Below are positions 17,616 through 28,059 of a stretch of 64,000 nucleotides of DNA, piece by piece. Position 1 is the stretch's first letter; every line of letters starts with the position of its first letter. The notes under the pieces were generated by a model that had not been told where the DNA came from, did not search any database, and saw only the letters and a list, made by a program, of their open reading frames with translations. A program made the translations under genes and the position numbers. Source of the stretch: Legionella sp. Its GTDB lineage: Bacteria; Pseudomonadota; Gammaproteobacteria; Legionellales; Legionellaceae. Location: assembly GCA_017306715.1 (NCBI GenBank), contig JAFKHV010000016.1, positions 1-64,000 on the forward strand. Direction: 5' to 3'.

Positions 17616-19532
17616 ATGCCAAACGTAAAACTACCAGATGGAAGTGTGAGACATTTTGAGGCGCCTGTGACCGTTTTTGCAGTAGCTGAAAGTATCAGTC
17701 CAGGACTTGCTAAAGCTGCTATTGCAGGGCGTGTTAATAACCGTTTGGTCGATACTTCTTATCTTCTTCAGGAAGACTGCAGTTTGGTCATACTTACGGA
17801 TAAACAAGAAGATAGCCTTGAAATTATTCGTCATTCCACGGCTCACTTGCTTGCGCAAGCTGTAAAAATATTATTCCCTTCAGCCCAGGTCACTATTGGC
17901 CCCACGATTGAAGATGGTTTTTATTATGACTTTGCTTTTGAGCGACCGTTTACTCCAGAGGACCTCGAGCAGATTGAAGCCAAAATGTATGAGATAGCGC
18001 GTCAAAATCATCCCGTAAAACGCCGAGAACTTTCGCGTAATGATGCAATTGCCTACTTCAAAAACCTGGGTGAAGAATATAAGGCAAAAATTATCGCAGA
18101 TATTCCAGAAACCGAAACACTTTCCCTTTATAGCCAAGGTGAATTTGAAGATTTGTGTCGAGGTCCCCATGTCCCTGCAACCGGTTTCTTAAAAGCATTT
18201 AAACTTACTAAAGTTGCTGGCGCCTATTGGCGAGGTGACGCAAATAACGAGATGCTGCAAAGAATCTATGGAACGGCATGGGCAGATAAAAAGGCATTAG
18301 CGGATTATCTATTTCGCCTTGAAGAGGCAGAGAAACGCGACCACCGTAAGCTTGGTAAAACACTGGAGTTATTCCATTTTCAGGATATAGCACCTGGGAT
18401 GGTATTTTGGCACCCTAAAGGGTGGACCATCTACCAACAACTTGAGCAATACATGCGTTCGCGCCTAAAAGATTTTGGTTATCAAGAAATAAAGACACCG
18501 CAACTTGTTGACCGGGTGCTCTGGGAAAAATCCGGGCATTGGGCTAATTTCCGTGATGAAATGTTCATAACAGAAACCGATAATCGGCATTATGCGGTTA
18601 AGCCGATGAATTGTCCTTGCCATGTCCAAATTTTTAATCAAGGTTTAAAAAGCTATCGGGACCTGCCATTACGATTTTCAGAATTTGGTAATTGTCATCG
18701 TTGTGAACCCTCTGGATCATTGCATGGCTTAATGCGCGTGCGTAATATGGTGCAAGATGATGCGCATATTTTTTGCACAGAGGAGCAAATACAATCTGAA
18801 GTTGATATGATGTTGCAATTAGTGCAATCCGTATATGCAGATTTTGGTTTCAATGAAATTAAATATCGTCTCGCATTGCGTCCCGAAAAGCGCGTGGGTA
18901 GCGATGAAGTCTGGGATAAGGCAGAAAATGCATTAAAAGAAGCGATGACTGGGCGAGGTATCTCCTGGGTGGATGCGCCAGGAGAGGGGGCTTTTTATGG
19001 TCCTAAGATTGAGTGTTCTTTAGCGGATTGTTTGGGGCGGATTTGGCAATGCGGTACGATTCAAATCGATTTCTCTATGCCACAACGATTAGATGCGAGT
19101 TATGTGGCTGAAGATGGCAGTAAGCAAATACCGGTGATGATACATCGGGCAATACTGGGTTCTTTTGAGCGTTTCATGGGAATTTTAATCGAACATTATG
19201 CAGGAAAGCTTCCCTTGTGGCTTGCTCCAGTACAAGCAGTAGTACTTACTATTACGGATAAACAGCACGCTTACGCTGAAGAAGTCACCAAAACCTTACA
19301 AAAAAGAGGTTTGCGCGTTAACTTTGACTTGAGAAATGAGAAAATTGGTTTTAAAATCCGAGAGCATACTCTGCAAAAAGTCCCCTATCTGTTAGTGATA
19401 GGGGATAAAGAAGTCGAGTCCGGTCAAGTTGCTGTGCGCTCTCGAGAAGGACACGATTTAGGTGTGATGACAATAGATACAATTTGTGATACCTTAATGC
19501 AAGAAATTATGCGTAAGGGCGTTAACAATTAG
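17616..19532 (+). CDS. thrS: Threonyl-tRNA synthetase
   Basis: A class II synthetase of 638 aa with the full domain set: the N-terminal TGS domain (about 1-62), the editing domain (HSTAH at about 74, and the C..H pair in [10 protein letters not shown]), the catalytic core with the zinc cysteine in [10 protein letters not shown], motif 2 [15 protein letters not shown], motif 3 with [14 protein letters not shown], and a C-terminal anticodon-binding domain. It heads the usual thrS-infC-rpmI-rplT order. The infC start follows the thrS stop by 17 bases. Confidence 0.98.
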   Translation: MPNVKLPDGSVRHFEAPVTVFAVAESISPGLAKAAIAGRVNNRLVDTSYLLQEDCSLVILTDKQEDSLEIIRHSTAHLLAQAVKILFPSAQVTIGPTIEDGFYYDFAFERPFTPEDLEQIEAKMYEIARQNHPVKRRELSRNDAIAYFKNLGEEYKAKIIADIPETETLSLYSQGEFEDLCRGPHVPATGFLKAFKLTKVAGAYWRGDANNEMLQRIYGTAWADKKALADYLFRLEEAEKRDHRKLGKTLELFHFQDIAPGMVFWHPKGWTIYQQLEQYMRSRLKDFGYQEIKTPQLVDRVLWEKSGHWANFRDEMFITETDNRHYAVKPMNCPCHVQIFNQGLKSYRDLPLRFSEFGNCHRCEPSGSLHGLMRVRNMVQDDAHIFCTEEQIQSEVDMMLQLVQSVYADFGFNEIKYRLALRPEKRVGSDEVWDKAENALKEAMTGRGISWVDAPGEGAFYGPKIECSLADCLGRIWQCGTIQIDFSMPQRLDASYVAEDGSKQIPVMIHRAILGSFERFMGILIEHYAGKLPLWLAPVQAVVLTITDKQHAYAEEVTKTLQKRGLRVNFDLRNEKIGFKIREHTLQKVPYLLVIGDKEVESGQVAVRSREGHDLGVMTIDTICDTLMQEIMRKGVNN

Positions 19533-19549
19533 AGACGGAGGATAGAGCC

Positions 19550-20086
19550 ATTAGTGCACCGACTAAGCGTGAAAGTGATCGCGCAAGAATAAATGAACAG
19601 ATCAATGTACCTGAGGTACGCTTAATTGATGTCGATGGTAATCAAGCAGGAATAGTTTCTACGCGGGAAGCCTTGCGCGCGGCAGAAGAGAGTGGTTTGG
19701 ATCTGGTTGAAATATCACCAACAGCTAAACCTCCGGTATGTCGCATTATGGATTACGGTAAATTTCTCTTTGAACTGAGTAAAAAACAAGCTGAAGCACG
19801 TAAAAAGCAAAAGCAGATTCAGGTTAAAGAACTTAAATTCCGTCCAACGACGGAAGATGGGGATTATCAGGTCAAGCTACGCAACCTGATACGTTTCCTT
19901 AGTCATGGTGATAAAGTTAAAGTAACCCTACGGTTTCGTGGGCGTGAAATGGCACATCAAGAGCTTGGTATGAAAATTCTGGAGAGAATCCAGCAAGATA
20001 CTACCGAAGTTGCAATTGTAGAACAACACGCTAAGCGTGAAGGTAAGCAATTATTGATGGTATTGTCACCGAAGAAAAACAAGTAG
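19550..20086 (+). CDS. infC: Translation initiation factor IF-3 (AUU start codon)
   Basis: IF-3 binds the 30S subunit and proofreads the start codon. The frame opens at the ATT at 19550-19552, 7 bases after a strong GGAGGA (19537-19542). This gives [18 protein letters not shown], the conserved IF-3 N-terminus, and a 178-aa product. No ATG, GTG or TTG can replace it without losing the N-domain. An AUU start is the known basis of infC autoregulation in enterobacteria: IF-3 discriminates against its own start codon. The same control is likely here. Stops 26 bases before rpmI. Confidence 0.96.
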   Translation: MSAPTKRESDRARINEQINVPEVRLIDVDGNQAGIVSTREALRAAEESGLDLVEISPTAKPPVCRIMDYGKFLFELSKKQAEARKKQKQIQVKELKFRPTTEDGDYQVKLRNLIRFLSHGDKVKVTLRFRGREMAHQELGMKILERIQQDTTEVAIVEQHAKREGKQLLMVLSPKKNK

Positions 20087-20112
20087 CAAAAATAAATGCG
20101 GAGTACATTGTT

Positions 20113-20313
20113 ATGCCGAAGTTAAAATCACATCGTGGGGCGTCCAAACGCTTCATAAAAACTGCCAGTGGTCGGGTTAAACGCCGTGGTGCTTATAGAA
20201 ATCATATCCTCACCAAAAAGTCTACGAAGCAAAAACGACAGTTGCGTGTTGGTGCTAATAGTCTGAAAGCGTGTGATGCTCGTTTAGCCGAGCGCATGTT
20301 GCATGGTAGTTAA
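20113..20313 (+). CDS. rpmI: 50S ribosomal protein L35
   Basis: A small basic protein of 66 aa ([14 protein letters not shown] start, as in the family) in the canonical infC-rpmI-rplT order. In enterobacteria L20 represses this operon at the rpmI leader; no such structure was searched for here. Confidence 0.97.
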   Translation: MPKLKSHRGASKRFIKTASGRVKRRGAYRNHILTKKSTKQKRQLRVGANSLKACDARLAERMLHGS

Positions 20314-20327
20314 GGGGAGAATGAACA

Positions 20328-20687
20328 ATGCCAAGAGTTAAACGTGGTGTGACCGCGAAAGCCCGCCATAAAAAAATAATGAAACTTGCGAAAGGATACT
20401 ACGGTGCACGTAGCCGTACCTATCGTGTAGCAAAACAGGCGGTAATCAAAGCAGGTCAATATGCTTATCGTGATCGTCGTCAGAAAAAACGCCAATTCCG
20501 TGCTTTATGGATTACCCGAATTAACGCCCAAGCGCGCGAATGCGGATTATCTTACAGCCGTCTAATTGATGGTTTAAAAAAGGCTGCTATTGAGCTGGAT
20601 AGAAAAATCCTGGCAGACATGGCGGTGCATGATAAAGTAGCTTTTGCTGCAGTAGCTGAGAAAGCGAAAGAAGCATTGGCAAAATAA
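20328..20687 (+). CDS. rplT: 50S ribosomal protein L20
   Basis: A 119-aa basic protein starting [16 protein letters not shown], the standard L20 N-terminal extension that helps 50S assembly. An AAGGGGAG ribosome site lies 8 bases ahead. The transcript ends at the hairpin at 20747-20769. Confidence 0.98.
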   Translation: MPRVKRGVTAKARHKKIMKLAKGYYGARSRTYRVAKQAVIKAGQYAYRDRRQKKRQFRALWITRINAQARECGLSYSRLIDGLKKAAIELDRKILADMAVHDKVAFAAVAEKAKEALAK

Positions 20688-20746
20688 TTGTCTATAAATA
20701 ATAGTTGCTATTCAACTTACTTATGAAAGCCAATTAATTCAATCTT

Positions 20747-20769
20747 AAGGAGGCCCTGGCCTCCTTTTT
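20747..20769 (+). terminator. Terminator between rplT and pheS
   Basis: AAGGAGGCC (20747-20755) pairs with GGCCTCCTT (20758-20766) and a T run follows. No phenylalanine-rich leader peptide precedes it, so a plain terminator is more likely than the enterobacterial pheST attenuator. Confidence 0.85.
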
Positions 20770-20785
20770 ACTTGCAGGTATAATT

Positions 20786-21799
20786 ATGCAGGATATCATC
20801 ACCATACAGGAACAAGCTTCCGATGCAATAAAAAATGCACACGATATAACGGAACTTGAAGTTATTCGAGTAGAATTTTTGGGTAAAAAAGGCAGATTAA
20901 CCGAGGTGTTGAAAGGCCTTGCACACTTACCGGCAGAAGAAAAACCCAAAGTTGGTCAGTGGGTAAATCAGGCAAAACGCGAAATAAGTCTCTTACTTGA
21001 AGAGAAAATGCTGCAATTTAAAGAAGTGGCATTGTCGGCGAAGCTCGCACAACAGCGTATTGACATCAGTCTGCCAGGACGCCGAAATAAAAATGGTTCC
21101 TTACATCCAGTGACTCAAGTCAAACAGCGGATTAATCAATATTTTAGTCGTCTCGGTTTTGATATAGTCGATGGTCCTGAGATTGAAAGTGAATTTTATA
21201 ATTTTGAGGCCCTAAACATTCCCGCTCATCATCCAGCACGAGCGATGCATGATACATTTTATTTTGGTGATGGCCGCTTATTACGCACTCATACTTCCCC
21301 TGTACAAATTAGAGCAATGGAAAAAAATAAACCTCCTTTTCGACTTATTGCTCCAGGCAGGGTTTATCGTTGTGATTCTGATATGACTCATACTCCAATG
21401 TTTCACCAAGTTGAAGGACTCTTTATCGATAAAGAGGCGACCCTGGCTGGATTAAAAGGACTGTTAAGTGATTTTTTCAGTTATTTTTTTGGGCGAGAAC
21501 TTGCATTAAGATTTCGCCCATCCTATTTTCCATTTACGGAGCCGTCGGCCGAGGTTGATATAGAATGTACTCAGTGTCATGGAAAAGGATGTCGCTCGTG
21601 TAAGTTTACTGGTTGGCTCGAAGTACTCGGCTGCGGTATGGTGCATCCAAATGTACTCAAAGCTGTGAATATATCTCCCGAGGAATATCAGGGTTGGGCT
21701 TTTGGTATGGGGATGGATCGCTTAGCCATGCTCTATTTTGGAATCGATGATTTACGCACCATGTTTGAAAATGATATGGCATTTTTGACGCAGTTTTGA
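20786..21799 (+). CDS. pheS: Phenylalanyl-tRNA synthetase alpha subunit
   Basis: The catalytic alpha chain (337 aa) of the alpha2-beta2 enzyme. An N-terminal coiled coil (about 1-90) binds tRNA. The class II core has [30 protein letters not shown] (only partly quoted by family convention), motif 2 around [15 protein letters not shown] and motif 3 [13 protein letters not shown]. It is followed by pheT after 66 bases. Confidence 0.98.
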   Translation: MQDIITIQEQASDAIKNAHDITELEVIRVEFLGKKGRLTEVLKGLAHLPAEEKPKVGQWVNQAKREISLLLEEKMLQFKEVALSAKLAQQRIDISLPGRRNKNGSLHPVTQVKQRINQYFSRLGFDIVDGPEIESEFYNFEALNIPAHHPARAMHDTFYFGDGRLLRTHTSPVQIRAMEKNKPPFRLIAPGRVYRCDSDMTHTPMFHQVEGLFIDKEATLAGLKGLLSDFFSYFFGRELALRFRPSYFPFTEPSAEVDIECTQCHGKGCRSCKFTGWLEVLGCGMVHPNVLKAVNISPEEYQGWAFGMGMDRLAMLYFGIDDLRTMFENDMAFLTQF

Positions 21800-21865
21800 T
21801 TATTCGCATGCGGATGTTAATACGATATAAATGCTAATGAACTCTATAGGTAGTAAGGATTTTAA

Positions 21866-24247
21866 ATGAAACTAAGTAAATTATGGCTACGCGACTGGGT
21901 AAACTTTTCCTTAAATGAGCACGAGTTGGCGCATCAGCTGACCATGGCGGGCCTGGAAGTGGATGCCGTGAGTCCGGTCGCGGGATCATTTACTCAAGTT
22001 ATCGTAGCTGAAGTCCTTAGTACACGCCCTCATCCCAATGCTGACAAATTAACTATCTGTGAAGTAGATACGCAGCGCGAAACAATGTTACAAGTAGTTT
22101 GTGGCGCGAGAAATGTTCGTCCTGGATTGAAAGTGGCACTTGCTCAGGTTGGTGCGCAATTACCTGGCGATTTTAAAATAAAAGAATCAAAACTGCGAGG
22201 TGAGCTGTCTCAGGGTATGCTGTGTTCGGTGAGTGAGCTTGGTATGGCTGATCAGTCTGAAGGAATTATGGAGCTTGATGCCAATGCCCCCGTGGGCATG
22301 GATTTAAGGGAATACCTAAAACTTGATGATCACATTATTGACGTAGACCTTACTCCGAATCGTGCTGACTGCTTTAGTGTGCTTGGAGTTGCTCGAGAAA
22401 TAGCGGCAATAAACAATTTACCTTTACTAAATAAAGAGTTTCCAGCCGTATCACCCGCTATTGACGAAACGAAAACGATTAATTTACTAGCGAATGATGC
22501 ATGTCCTCGTTATTCAGCCCGTGTTATTAAAAATATTAATCCCAATGCTACAACACCTATGTGGATGCAAGAGCGTTTACGTCGCTCTGGAATTCGTTCA
22601 ATTCATCCGGTGGTTGATGTTATGAACTACGTTATGGTTGAGCTCGGTCAACCTATGCATGCTTTTGATTTAGATACTGTAGCGGGTGCTATCGATGTGC
22701 GTTTTGGTAAAGAGAGCGAGCAATTAAAATTACTCGATGGACAAGAAATTCAATTAACCGATAAGGTATTAGTAATTGCTGATGCAAATAAACCTTTGGC
22801 AATTGCAGGGGTGATGGGGGGCATTGAAAGCTCGGTACAGGCTCATACAACTCATATACTTCTGGAGAGTGCTTTTTTTAATCCGGTTATCATTGCGGGT
22901 GTCGCACGTAAATTTAGCCTCTTTAGTGATTCCTCACAACGATTTGAGCGTGGTGTTGATCCGCAGCTCCAGGTAAAAGCGTTGGAATATGCAACGAGTC
23001 TGCTACTGGAAATTGTTGGTGGTCAGGCAGGACCATTAACGGAGGCCCAAGAGGTACAAAACATTCCCATGCCCGTAGAGTTTGCATTTGATATGCGCAA
23101 AGTTAAACGCTTAACCGGATTAGAAATTGCAACAGATACATTAATGGCATACTTGCACGGCTTAGGCATAACCATGAATAAAATGGATGAACATCTGCTC
23201 CGAGTAACGATTCCAACCCATCGTTTTGATATACAACAAGATGTTGACTTAGTTGAAGAGGTGGTACGCTTATACGGCTATGACAAACTGCCGGTCTCCC
23301 CTATGAAGGGTCCTATTCGTGCAGGGAGTGTTTGTCCTAACGAAGCTTCTGCTCAAGAAATAACCAAATGGCTGATGACTCGAGGCTATAACGAGACGAT
23401 AAGTTATAGTTTTGTTGATCCAGAATTACAGGATGCTTTTTATCCCGAGACTGAGTCCATGCAATTATTAAACCCAATTTCTTCTGAGCTATCACAAATG
23501 CGCAAAGGTTTATGGCCTGGTTTGATTGCCTCCATGATTCATAATGTCCATCGCCAACAAAATGTGATCCGCTTTTTTGAGTTTGGTGTTGTATTTGATG
23601 TGGTCTCAGGACAATTAACAGAACGTGCGGCCTTAGCAGGATTAGTTAGTGGAGAAAATGGCCTACTGCATTGGGGAGAAACTTCCCGTTCTTATGATTT
23701 CTTTGATGTAAAAGGTGACTTAGAAGCATTATTTACCCATTTGCACTTGAAAAATATACAGTTTATAAGTGCAGAGCATGCTGCTTTACACCCGGGACAA
23801 GCAGCAAAAATATATATCGACGGCCACTTCGCAGGATGGGTAGGTGCTTTGCATCCTCGACTTCTTGATGATTTGGATTCAAAGCACGATGTCTTTTTGT
23901 TTGAAATCAATCAGAATGCTTTAATGAATACTCAGCCGGTACGCTACCAGCCGATTTCAAAATATCCGCAAATTCGTCGCGACTTATCCTTTATCGTTGA
24001 TAAAGAAATTGAAATTGGTGCTATTGAGCACGCAGTTCGCGATGTTATCGAAGAAAATTGGCTTAAATCATTCGATGTCTTTGATGTGTATACCGGAACA
24101 GGTATTCCTGATAATCAAAAAAGCATAGCCATTTCTTTGAATTTACAAGACGATAATCGTACCTTGGTTGATGCTGAGATCAATTCTTTAATCAGTGCTA
24201 TACTCAAAACGTTGGAAAATAAATTTTCAATCATATTGAGGGAATAA
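21866..24247 (+). CDS. pheT: Phenylalanyl-tRNA synthetase beta subunit
   Basis: The 793-aa beta chain contains an N-terminal tRNA-binding OB fold (about 40-150, [20 protein letters not shown]), the B3/B4 editing domain (about 210-390), B5 domain, catalytic-like core and the C-terminal ferredoxin-fold anticodon-binding domain (about 700-793, [14 protein letters not shown]). Length and order are standard. ihfA follows after 2 bases, as in many gammaproteobacteria. Confidence 0.98.
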   Translation: MKLSKLWLRDWVNFSLNEHELAHQLTMAGLEVDAVSPVAGSFTQVIVAEVLSTRPHPNADKLTICEVDTQRETMLQVVCGARNVRPGLKVALAQVGAQLPGDFKIKESKLRGELSQGMLCSVSELGMADQSEGIMELDANAPVGMDLREYLKLDDHIIDVDLTPNRADCFSVLGVAREIAAINNLPLLNKEFPAVSPAIDETKTINLLANDACPRYSARVIKNINPNATTPMWMQERLRRSGIRSIHPVVDVMNYVMVELGQPMHAFDLDTVAGAIDVRFGKESEQLKLLDGQEIQLTDKVLVIADANKPLAIAGVMGGIESSVQAHTTHILLESAFFNPVIIAGVARKFSLFSDSSQRFERGVDPQLQVKALEYATSLLLEIVGGQAGPLTEAQEVQNIPMPVEFAFDMRKVKRLTGLEIATDTLMAYLHGLGITMNKMDEHLLRVTIPTHRFDIQQDVDLVEEVVRLYGYDKLPVSPMKGPIRAGSVCPNEASAQEITKWLMTRGYNETISYSFVDPELQDAFYPETESMQLLNPISSELSQMRKGLWPGLIASMIHNVHRQQNVIRFFEFGVVFDVVSGQLTERAALAGLVSGENGLLHWGETSRSYDFFDVKGDLEALFTHLHLKNIQFISAEHAALHPGQAAKIYIDGHFAGWVGALHPRLLDDLDSKHDVFLFEINQNALMNTQPVRYQPISKYPQIRRDLSFIVDKEIEIGAIEHAVRDVIEENWLKSFDVFDVYTGTGIPDNQKSIAISLNLQDDNRTLVDAEINSLISAILKTLENKFSIILRE

Positions 24248-24249
24248 TC

Positions 24250-24549
24250 GTGAATGCACTGAGCAAAGCAATAATGGCTGAAACCTTATGTGATGAGTTA
24301 AAATTATCCAAAGGTGCCGCTAAAGAACTCGTTGAGAATTTTTTTGAAGTATTAAGGCATACTCTAGAACATGGAAATCATGTAAGATTATCAGGCTTTG
24401 GAAATTTTATTTTGCGTGATAAGCCGCAAAGACCGGGACGAAACCCCAAAACAGGGGAAGAAATACCCGTTGAGGCACGCCGAGTGGTCACTTTTAAAAC
24501 CGGTTTAAAATTAAAAACTAAAATTGAAGAAATAGGGAAAAGCAGTTGA
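24250..24549 (+). CDS. ihfA: Integration host factor alpha subunit
   Basis: This DNA-bending HU/IHF-family protein (99 aa) uses a GTG start at 24250, two bases after the pheT stop. The DNA-binding arm signature [22 protein letters not shown] is present (two halves flank residue 60). In Legionella IHF is known to influence stationary-phase and virulence genes, so its link to the translation operon is of some interest. The stop overlaps the next gene's TTG start. Confidence 0.97.
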   Translation: MNALSKAIMAETLCDELKLSKGAAKELVENFFEVLRHTLEHGNHVRLSGFGNFILRDKPQRPGRNPKTGEEIPVEARRVVTFKTGLKLKTKIEEIGKSS

Positions 24550-24875
24550 GTTATTATCAAAAGCATGTACTTCTATGCACAAACCAGAAAGCGGCAGGCA
24601 AGCAGTGCTGTGCGAACTCTGGCGGAGATGAATTTTTTTCTTACATGAAAACTAAAATTTCAGAACTTGGTCTTCATGGAGCAGGGAAAATAAGAGTGAG
24701 CAAAACAGGTTGTCTTGGCCGATGTGCTCTAGGTCCCTGTCTGGTCATTTATCCAGAGGGAACTTGGTACAGCTATAAAAGTTTCGCAGACTTGGATAAA
24801 ATCATTGCTTCACACTTGAGTAAGGGTGAAATAGTAGAGGATCTTACCCTCGATCCGCAGTGTGTCTCGTCTTAA
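24546..24875 (+). CDS. (2Fe-2S) ferredoxin-like protein, thioredoxin fold
   Basis: A 109-aa protein with a cysteine set typical of the thioredoxin-like [2Fe-2S] ferredoxin family: one C near residue 10 (LLCTNQ), CC at about 21-22, and [10 protein letters not shown] at about 57-66. This family often sits in gammaproteobacterial chromosomes as an uncharacterised electron carrier. The only useful start is TTG at 24546, overlapping the ihfA stop (TTGA), so it is probably translated by coupling to ihfA. A later ATG would lose the first cysteines. Confidence 0.8.
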   Translation: MSYYQKHVLLCTNQKAAGKQCCANSGGDEFFSYMKTKISELGLHGAGKIRVSKTGCLGRCALGPCLVIYPEGTWYSYKSFADLDKIIASHLSKGEIVEDLTLDPQCVSS

Positions 24876-25298
24876 TCCACCTGTCGTGCTATTTTTCAAA
24901 GCTTTATAAAAATAAAAGTTTAAAAATGATGTGTATTGCATATATTTTGTAAATTATCCTTTACTTTTTCTTGTTGCTTTGGTTTAATTGTTAGCCAAAT
25001 TAGATAGCAAAAATAGTTATTTAGTTGGGCGAGTGATTAGCAATAGCAGCAATGTTGAATGCAATTAGCTAAAAATATACATTGATCTTTAGGTTTTCAT
25101 AAATAGTTATTAGCTTATTAAGCATAAATGCTTGTAATAAAGATCCTGTTTGTACTAAAACAGATGTATATAAATTATCTGATTAAACAGATTATACGTA
25201 GATTTTTATCCTTTTTACTTGTAGGATGTTCCAGTTTTAGTTAAAATCGCCCGTCCATGAGAAAAGATTAATAATTTAGGCAGTTCGGAGTTCATTTA
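24876..25298. other. AT-rich intergenic region upstream of rplM, 423 bp
   Basis: No gene is supported here. It contains CTGTTT (25146-25151), AAACAG (25158-25163), AAACAG (25185-25190) and the hairpin ATCTG/CAGAT (25177-25181 with 25188-25192), i.e. repeated copies of one half-site about 55 bases upstream of the promoter. The rplM promoter lies at 25219-25247. Confidence 0.6.
25219..25247 (+). promoter_or_regulatory. Promoter of rplM-rpsI
   Basis: TTGTAG (25219-25224), 17-base spacer and TAAAAT (25242-25247). The 5' leader would be about 45 bases. Confidence 0.65.
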
Positions 25299-25733
25299 AT
25301 GAAAACATTTAGTGCCAAAAGCCATGAAGTCAAGAGAGACTGGTTCGTGGTCGACGCCAGCGATAAAGTTTTAGGTCGTCTAGCTACTGAGATTGCCCGT
25401 CGTTTACGAGGCAAGCATAAAGCTGAGTACACCCCCCATGTAGATACAGGTGACTACATCATTGTTACTAACGCAGAAAAAGTAACGGTAACGGGTCGTA
25501 AATTTACTGATAAAATGTATTACCGTCATAGCGAATACCCTGGTGGTATTAAGTCAGACAGCTTTCAAAAATTACAAGCAAGAAATCCTGTGCGTATTAT
25601 AGAGCTTGCTGTAAAAGGCATGCTACCTAAAAATCCACTGGGTCGTGAAATGTACCGAAAACTTAAAGTTTATACGGGAAGCGAGCATCCCCATGCTGCA
25701 CAACAACCCAAAAAACTTGAAATCGAGGAATAA
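25299..25733 (+). CDS. rplM: 50S ribosomal protein L13
   Basis: A 144-aa L13 with the signature [20 protein letters not shown] in the C-terminal half. It starts [20 protein letters not shown]. Paired with rpsI five bases downstream, as in nearly all bacteria. Confidence 0.98.
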   Translation: MKTFSAKSHEVKRDWFVVDASDKVLGRLATEIARRLRGKHKAEYTPHVDTGDYIIVTNAEKVTVTGRKFTDKMYYRHSEYPGGIKSDSFQKLQARNPVRIIELAVKGMLPKNPLGREMYRKLKVYTGSEHPHAAQQPKKLEIEE

Positions 25734-25738
25734 GCATT

Positions 25739-26158
25739 ATGGGTTTGAAACAATATTATGGTACTGGCCGTAGAAAAAGTTCTGTAGCTCGTGTTTTCTT
25801 GCGTCCTGGAAAAGGTGAAATTCAAGTCAACGGACGTGGTTTGCAAGAATATTTTTGTCGCGAAACCGCATGCATGGTCGTGATGCAGCCGTTTGAAACA
25901 GTTGATTTACTCAACAAATTTGATGCATACATCACTGTGACTGGAGGCGGTATTTCTGGACAAGCGGGTGCTGTTCGTCTTGGTATTGCACGTGCGCTCG
26001 TTGAGTATGATAAAGAAGGCTTAGCACCAGATGCTGAATCTACAGTTAAGAAGAAGCTGCGTGAGAAGAACTATTTAACTCGAGATGCTCGTCGCGTCGA
26101 GAGAAAGAAATACGGTCTTCGCAAAGCACGTCGAGCGACTCAGTTCTCCAAACGTTAA
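25739..26158 (+). CDS. rpsI: 30S ribosomal protein S9
   Basis: Contains the N-terminal [19 protein letters not shown] and the conserved basic tail ending in FSKR that reaches the P site. At 139 aa it is slightly longer than the E. coli protein at the N-terminus. Followed by a strong terminator that separates it from petA. Confidence 0.98.
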   Translation: MGLKQYYGTGRRKSSVARVFLRPGKGEIQVNGRGLQEYFCRETACMVVMQPFETVDLLNKFDAYITVTGGGISGQAGAVRLGIARALVEYDKEGLAPDAESTVKKKLREKNYLTRDARRVERKKYGLRKARRATQFSKR

Positions 26159-26171
26159 TTTTATTCTCATT

Positions 26172-26200
26172 AAAAAAGCCCCGTTTAGCGGGGCTTTTTT
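26172..26200 (+). terminator. Terminator after rpsI
   Basis: AAAAAAGCCCCG (26172-26183) pairs with CGGGGCTTTTTT (26189-26200) around a 5-base loop. A strong Rho-independent terminator. Confidence 0.95.
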
Positions 26201-26240
26201 ATTAAAATCATACCTCGCTATTGTTCCAATCAGGTATCTT

Positions 26241-26843
26241 ATGTGTGACCAGCCTAAGCAAGATGAACAACCAATCGATTTGGATAGACGCCGATTTCTC
26301 ACTAAAACTGCGGGTGTTCTAGGTGGTGTAGGTGCAGCTTGCGCATTAACTCCGTTCATTGCCTCATGGTTGCCAAATTCCAAAGATAATTTAACAGCAG
26401 AACCACTCCAAGTTAAAATTGATCATCTGAAGCCGGGCGAACAATTAATCGTTAAATGGCACGGAAAACCAATATGGATTATTAGGCGCACGCAAAAAAT
26501 GCTTGAGGAGTTAAATAAACCAAATAATCGATTGCGCGACCCCTTATCTTTGAGCCCTCAACAACCTCATTATGCCCAAAATAATTATCGGTCGCGAAAT
26601 CCTGAGTTTTTAGTACTTATTGGTATATGTACACACTTGGGTTGTTCGCCTGGATATAAACCTAATGCGAAAGAGGAGAACAAAAGTCAGGCGGGTTTTC
26701 TATGTCCTTGCCATGGATCTCTTTTTGATATGGCGGGTAGAGTGTTCAAAAACATGCCCGCGCCGATAAATTTAGCAGTTCCTCCTTATCATTTTGCCGA
26801 TGATAAAACTCTGATCATTGGAAAAGATGATGTACAACCATAG
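26241..26843 (+). CDS. petA: Ubiquinol-cytochrome c reductase iron-sulfur (Rieske) subunit
   Basis: The Rieske [2Fe-2S] subunit of the bc1 complex. It has a twin-arginine leader and anchor (DRRRFLTKTAG, about 14-24) and the cluster motifs CTHLGC and CPCHGS, with the extra cysteine pair that forms the stabilising disulfide. I start at the ATG at 26241 (200 aa). A longer frame begins inside rpsI, which the terminator between them makes untenable. First gene of petABC. Confidence 0.97.
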   Translation: MCDQPKQDEQPIDLDRRRFLTKTAGVLGGVGAACALTPFIASWLPNSKDNLTAEPLQVKIDHLKPGEQLIVKWHGKPIWIIRRTQKMLEELNKPNNRLRDPLSLSPQQPHYAQNNYRSRNPEFLVLIGICTHLGCSPGYKPNAKEENKSQAGFLCPCHGSLFDMAGRVFKNMPAPINLAVPPYHFADDKTLIIGKDDVQP

Positions 26844-26853
26844 GTAGAAAAAA

Positions 26854-28059
26854 ATGAAGCGTATTTGGTGGTGGTTGGATGCTCGGTTATCTCTATCGCA
26901 ATATTGGCGACAACACTTTACCGAATATTATGTACCTAAAAATCTCAATGTACTCTATATTTTTGGTGCTTTGGCATTATTTGTATTGTTGAACCAGTTG
27001 GGTACCGGAATCTGGTTAACAATGTTTTATATACCCACACCCGAGCAAGCCTACGATTCAATTCAAAATATAATGAGGAACGTTAATTTTGGTTGGCTGT
27101 TGCGTTATTTACATACAACGGGCGCATCAGCTTTTTTTATCGTGATCTATCTGCATCTTTTTCGAGGTTTAGTATATGGCTCCTATAAAGCACCTCGAGA
27201 GATTGTTTGGATATTAGGGATGATACTTTATATACTATTGCTAGCGATTGCTTTTTTAGGCTATTTGCTACCGTGGGGACAAATGTCCTACTGGGGAGCC
27301 GAGGTGTTTACCTCGCTACTTGGGAGTATACCCTATTTAGGCGACTCGCTAATGTTGTGGGTGCGTGGCGACTACAGCATTAGTGGGATAACGTTGCAGC
27401 GTTTTTTTGCTTTACATGTGATTGCTCTACCTTTATGTGTTTTTTTATTCACGGCCCTTCATATTGTGGCCTTGAGAAAGGTCGGTGCAAATAATCCGGA
27501 AGGATTTCATATCCAGAAGCCTGAAGAGACAATACCAGAAAATTATATTCCTTTTTTTCCGTATTATTTCATCAAAGATCTCTTGGGTCTTATTGGTTTT
27601 CTTTTATTATTTTCGCTCGTTGTTTTTTTTATGCCGAATATGGGCGGGTATTTTTTAGAAGCCAATAATTACATTCCCGCCAATTCGTTAATTACGCCAA
27701 ATGAAATAAAGCCGATGTGGTATGTGGCTCCATACTATGCAATGCTGCGTGCAATACCTGACAAAGTTATGGGGTTGTTACTAACGGGTTGTGCATTTGC
27801 TTTCTTGTTTATACTCCCATGGCTTGATCAAAGTCCAGTTCGTTCTATGCGTTACAAAGGAGTTTATTCACGGACAATGCTGGCTGTATTTGTAAGTTCC
27901 TTCATACTCTTAGGCTATTGTGGTTTAAAGCCCTTAAACGAGATAAATCTCTGGTTTTCACGTATTGCATTACTTGGGTATTTCTCATATTTTCTGATGA
28001 TGCCCTGGTATACTCGCAGGGAAACGTGTCGCCCCATACCCTGTGAGGCTGACTCATGA
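26854..28059 (+). CDS. petB: Ubiquinol-cytochrome c reductase cytochrome b subunit
   Basis: The 401-aa membrane core of the bc1 complex, with about eight helices. Two pairs of heme-ligating His lie in HTTGASAFFIVIYLH and in HVIALPLCVFLFTALH. The quinol-site motif PW near LLPWGQMSYWGA is also present. The stop overlaps petC by 4 bases (ATGA). Confidence 0.97.
   Translation: MKRIWWWLDARLSLSQYWRQHFTEYYVPKNLNVLYIFGALALFVLLNQLGTGIWLTMFYIPTPEQAYDSIQNIMRNVNFGWLLRYLHTTGASAFFIVIYLHLFRGLVYGSYKAPREIVWILGMILYILLLAIAFLGYLLPWGQMSYWGAEVFTSLLGSIPYLGDSLMLWVRGDYSISGITLQRFFALHVIALPLCVFLFTALHIVALRKVGANNPEGFHIQKPEETIPENYIPFFPYYFIKDLLGLIGFLLLFSLVVFFMPNMGGYFLEANNYIPANSLITPNEIKPMWYVAPYYAMLRAIPDKVMGLLLTGCAFAFLFILPWLDQSPVRSMRYKGVYSRTMLAVFVSSFILLGYCGLKPLNEINLWFSRIALLGYFSYFLMMPWYTRRETCRPIPCEADS

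Noticed and set aside
17429-17659. ORF overlapping tRNA-Val and the start of thrS
   Set aside because: It lies over a perfect tRNA cloverleaf and a terminator, so it cannot be a real gene.
20700-20785. pheST attenuator with leader peptide
   Set aside because: The hairpin is present, but the only short ORF before it (four codons) has no phenylalanine codons. A simple terminator of the rplT transcript is sufficient.
26085-26240. N-terminal extension of petA into rpsI
   Set aside because: The extension crosses the rpsI stop and a strong terminator. The ATG at 26241 gives the standard twin-arginine leader.
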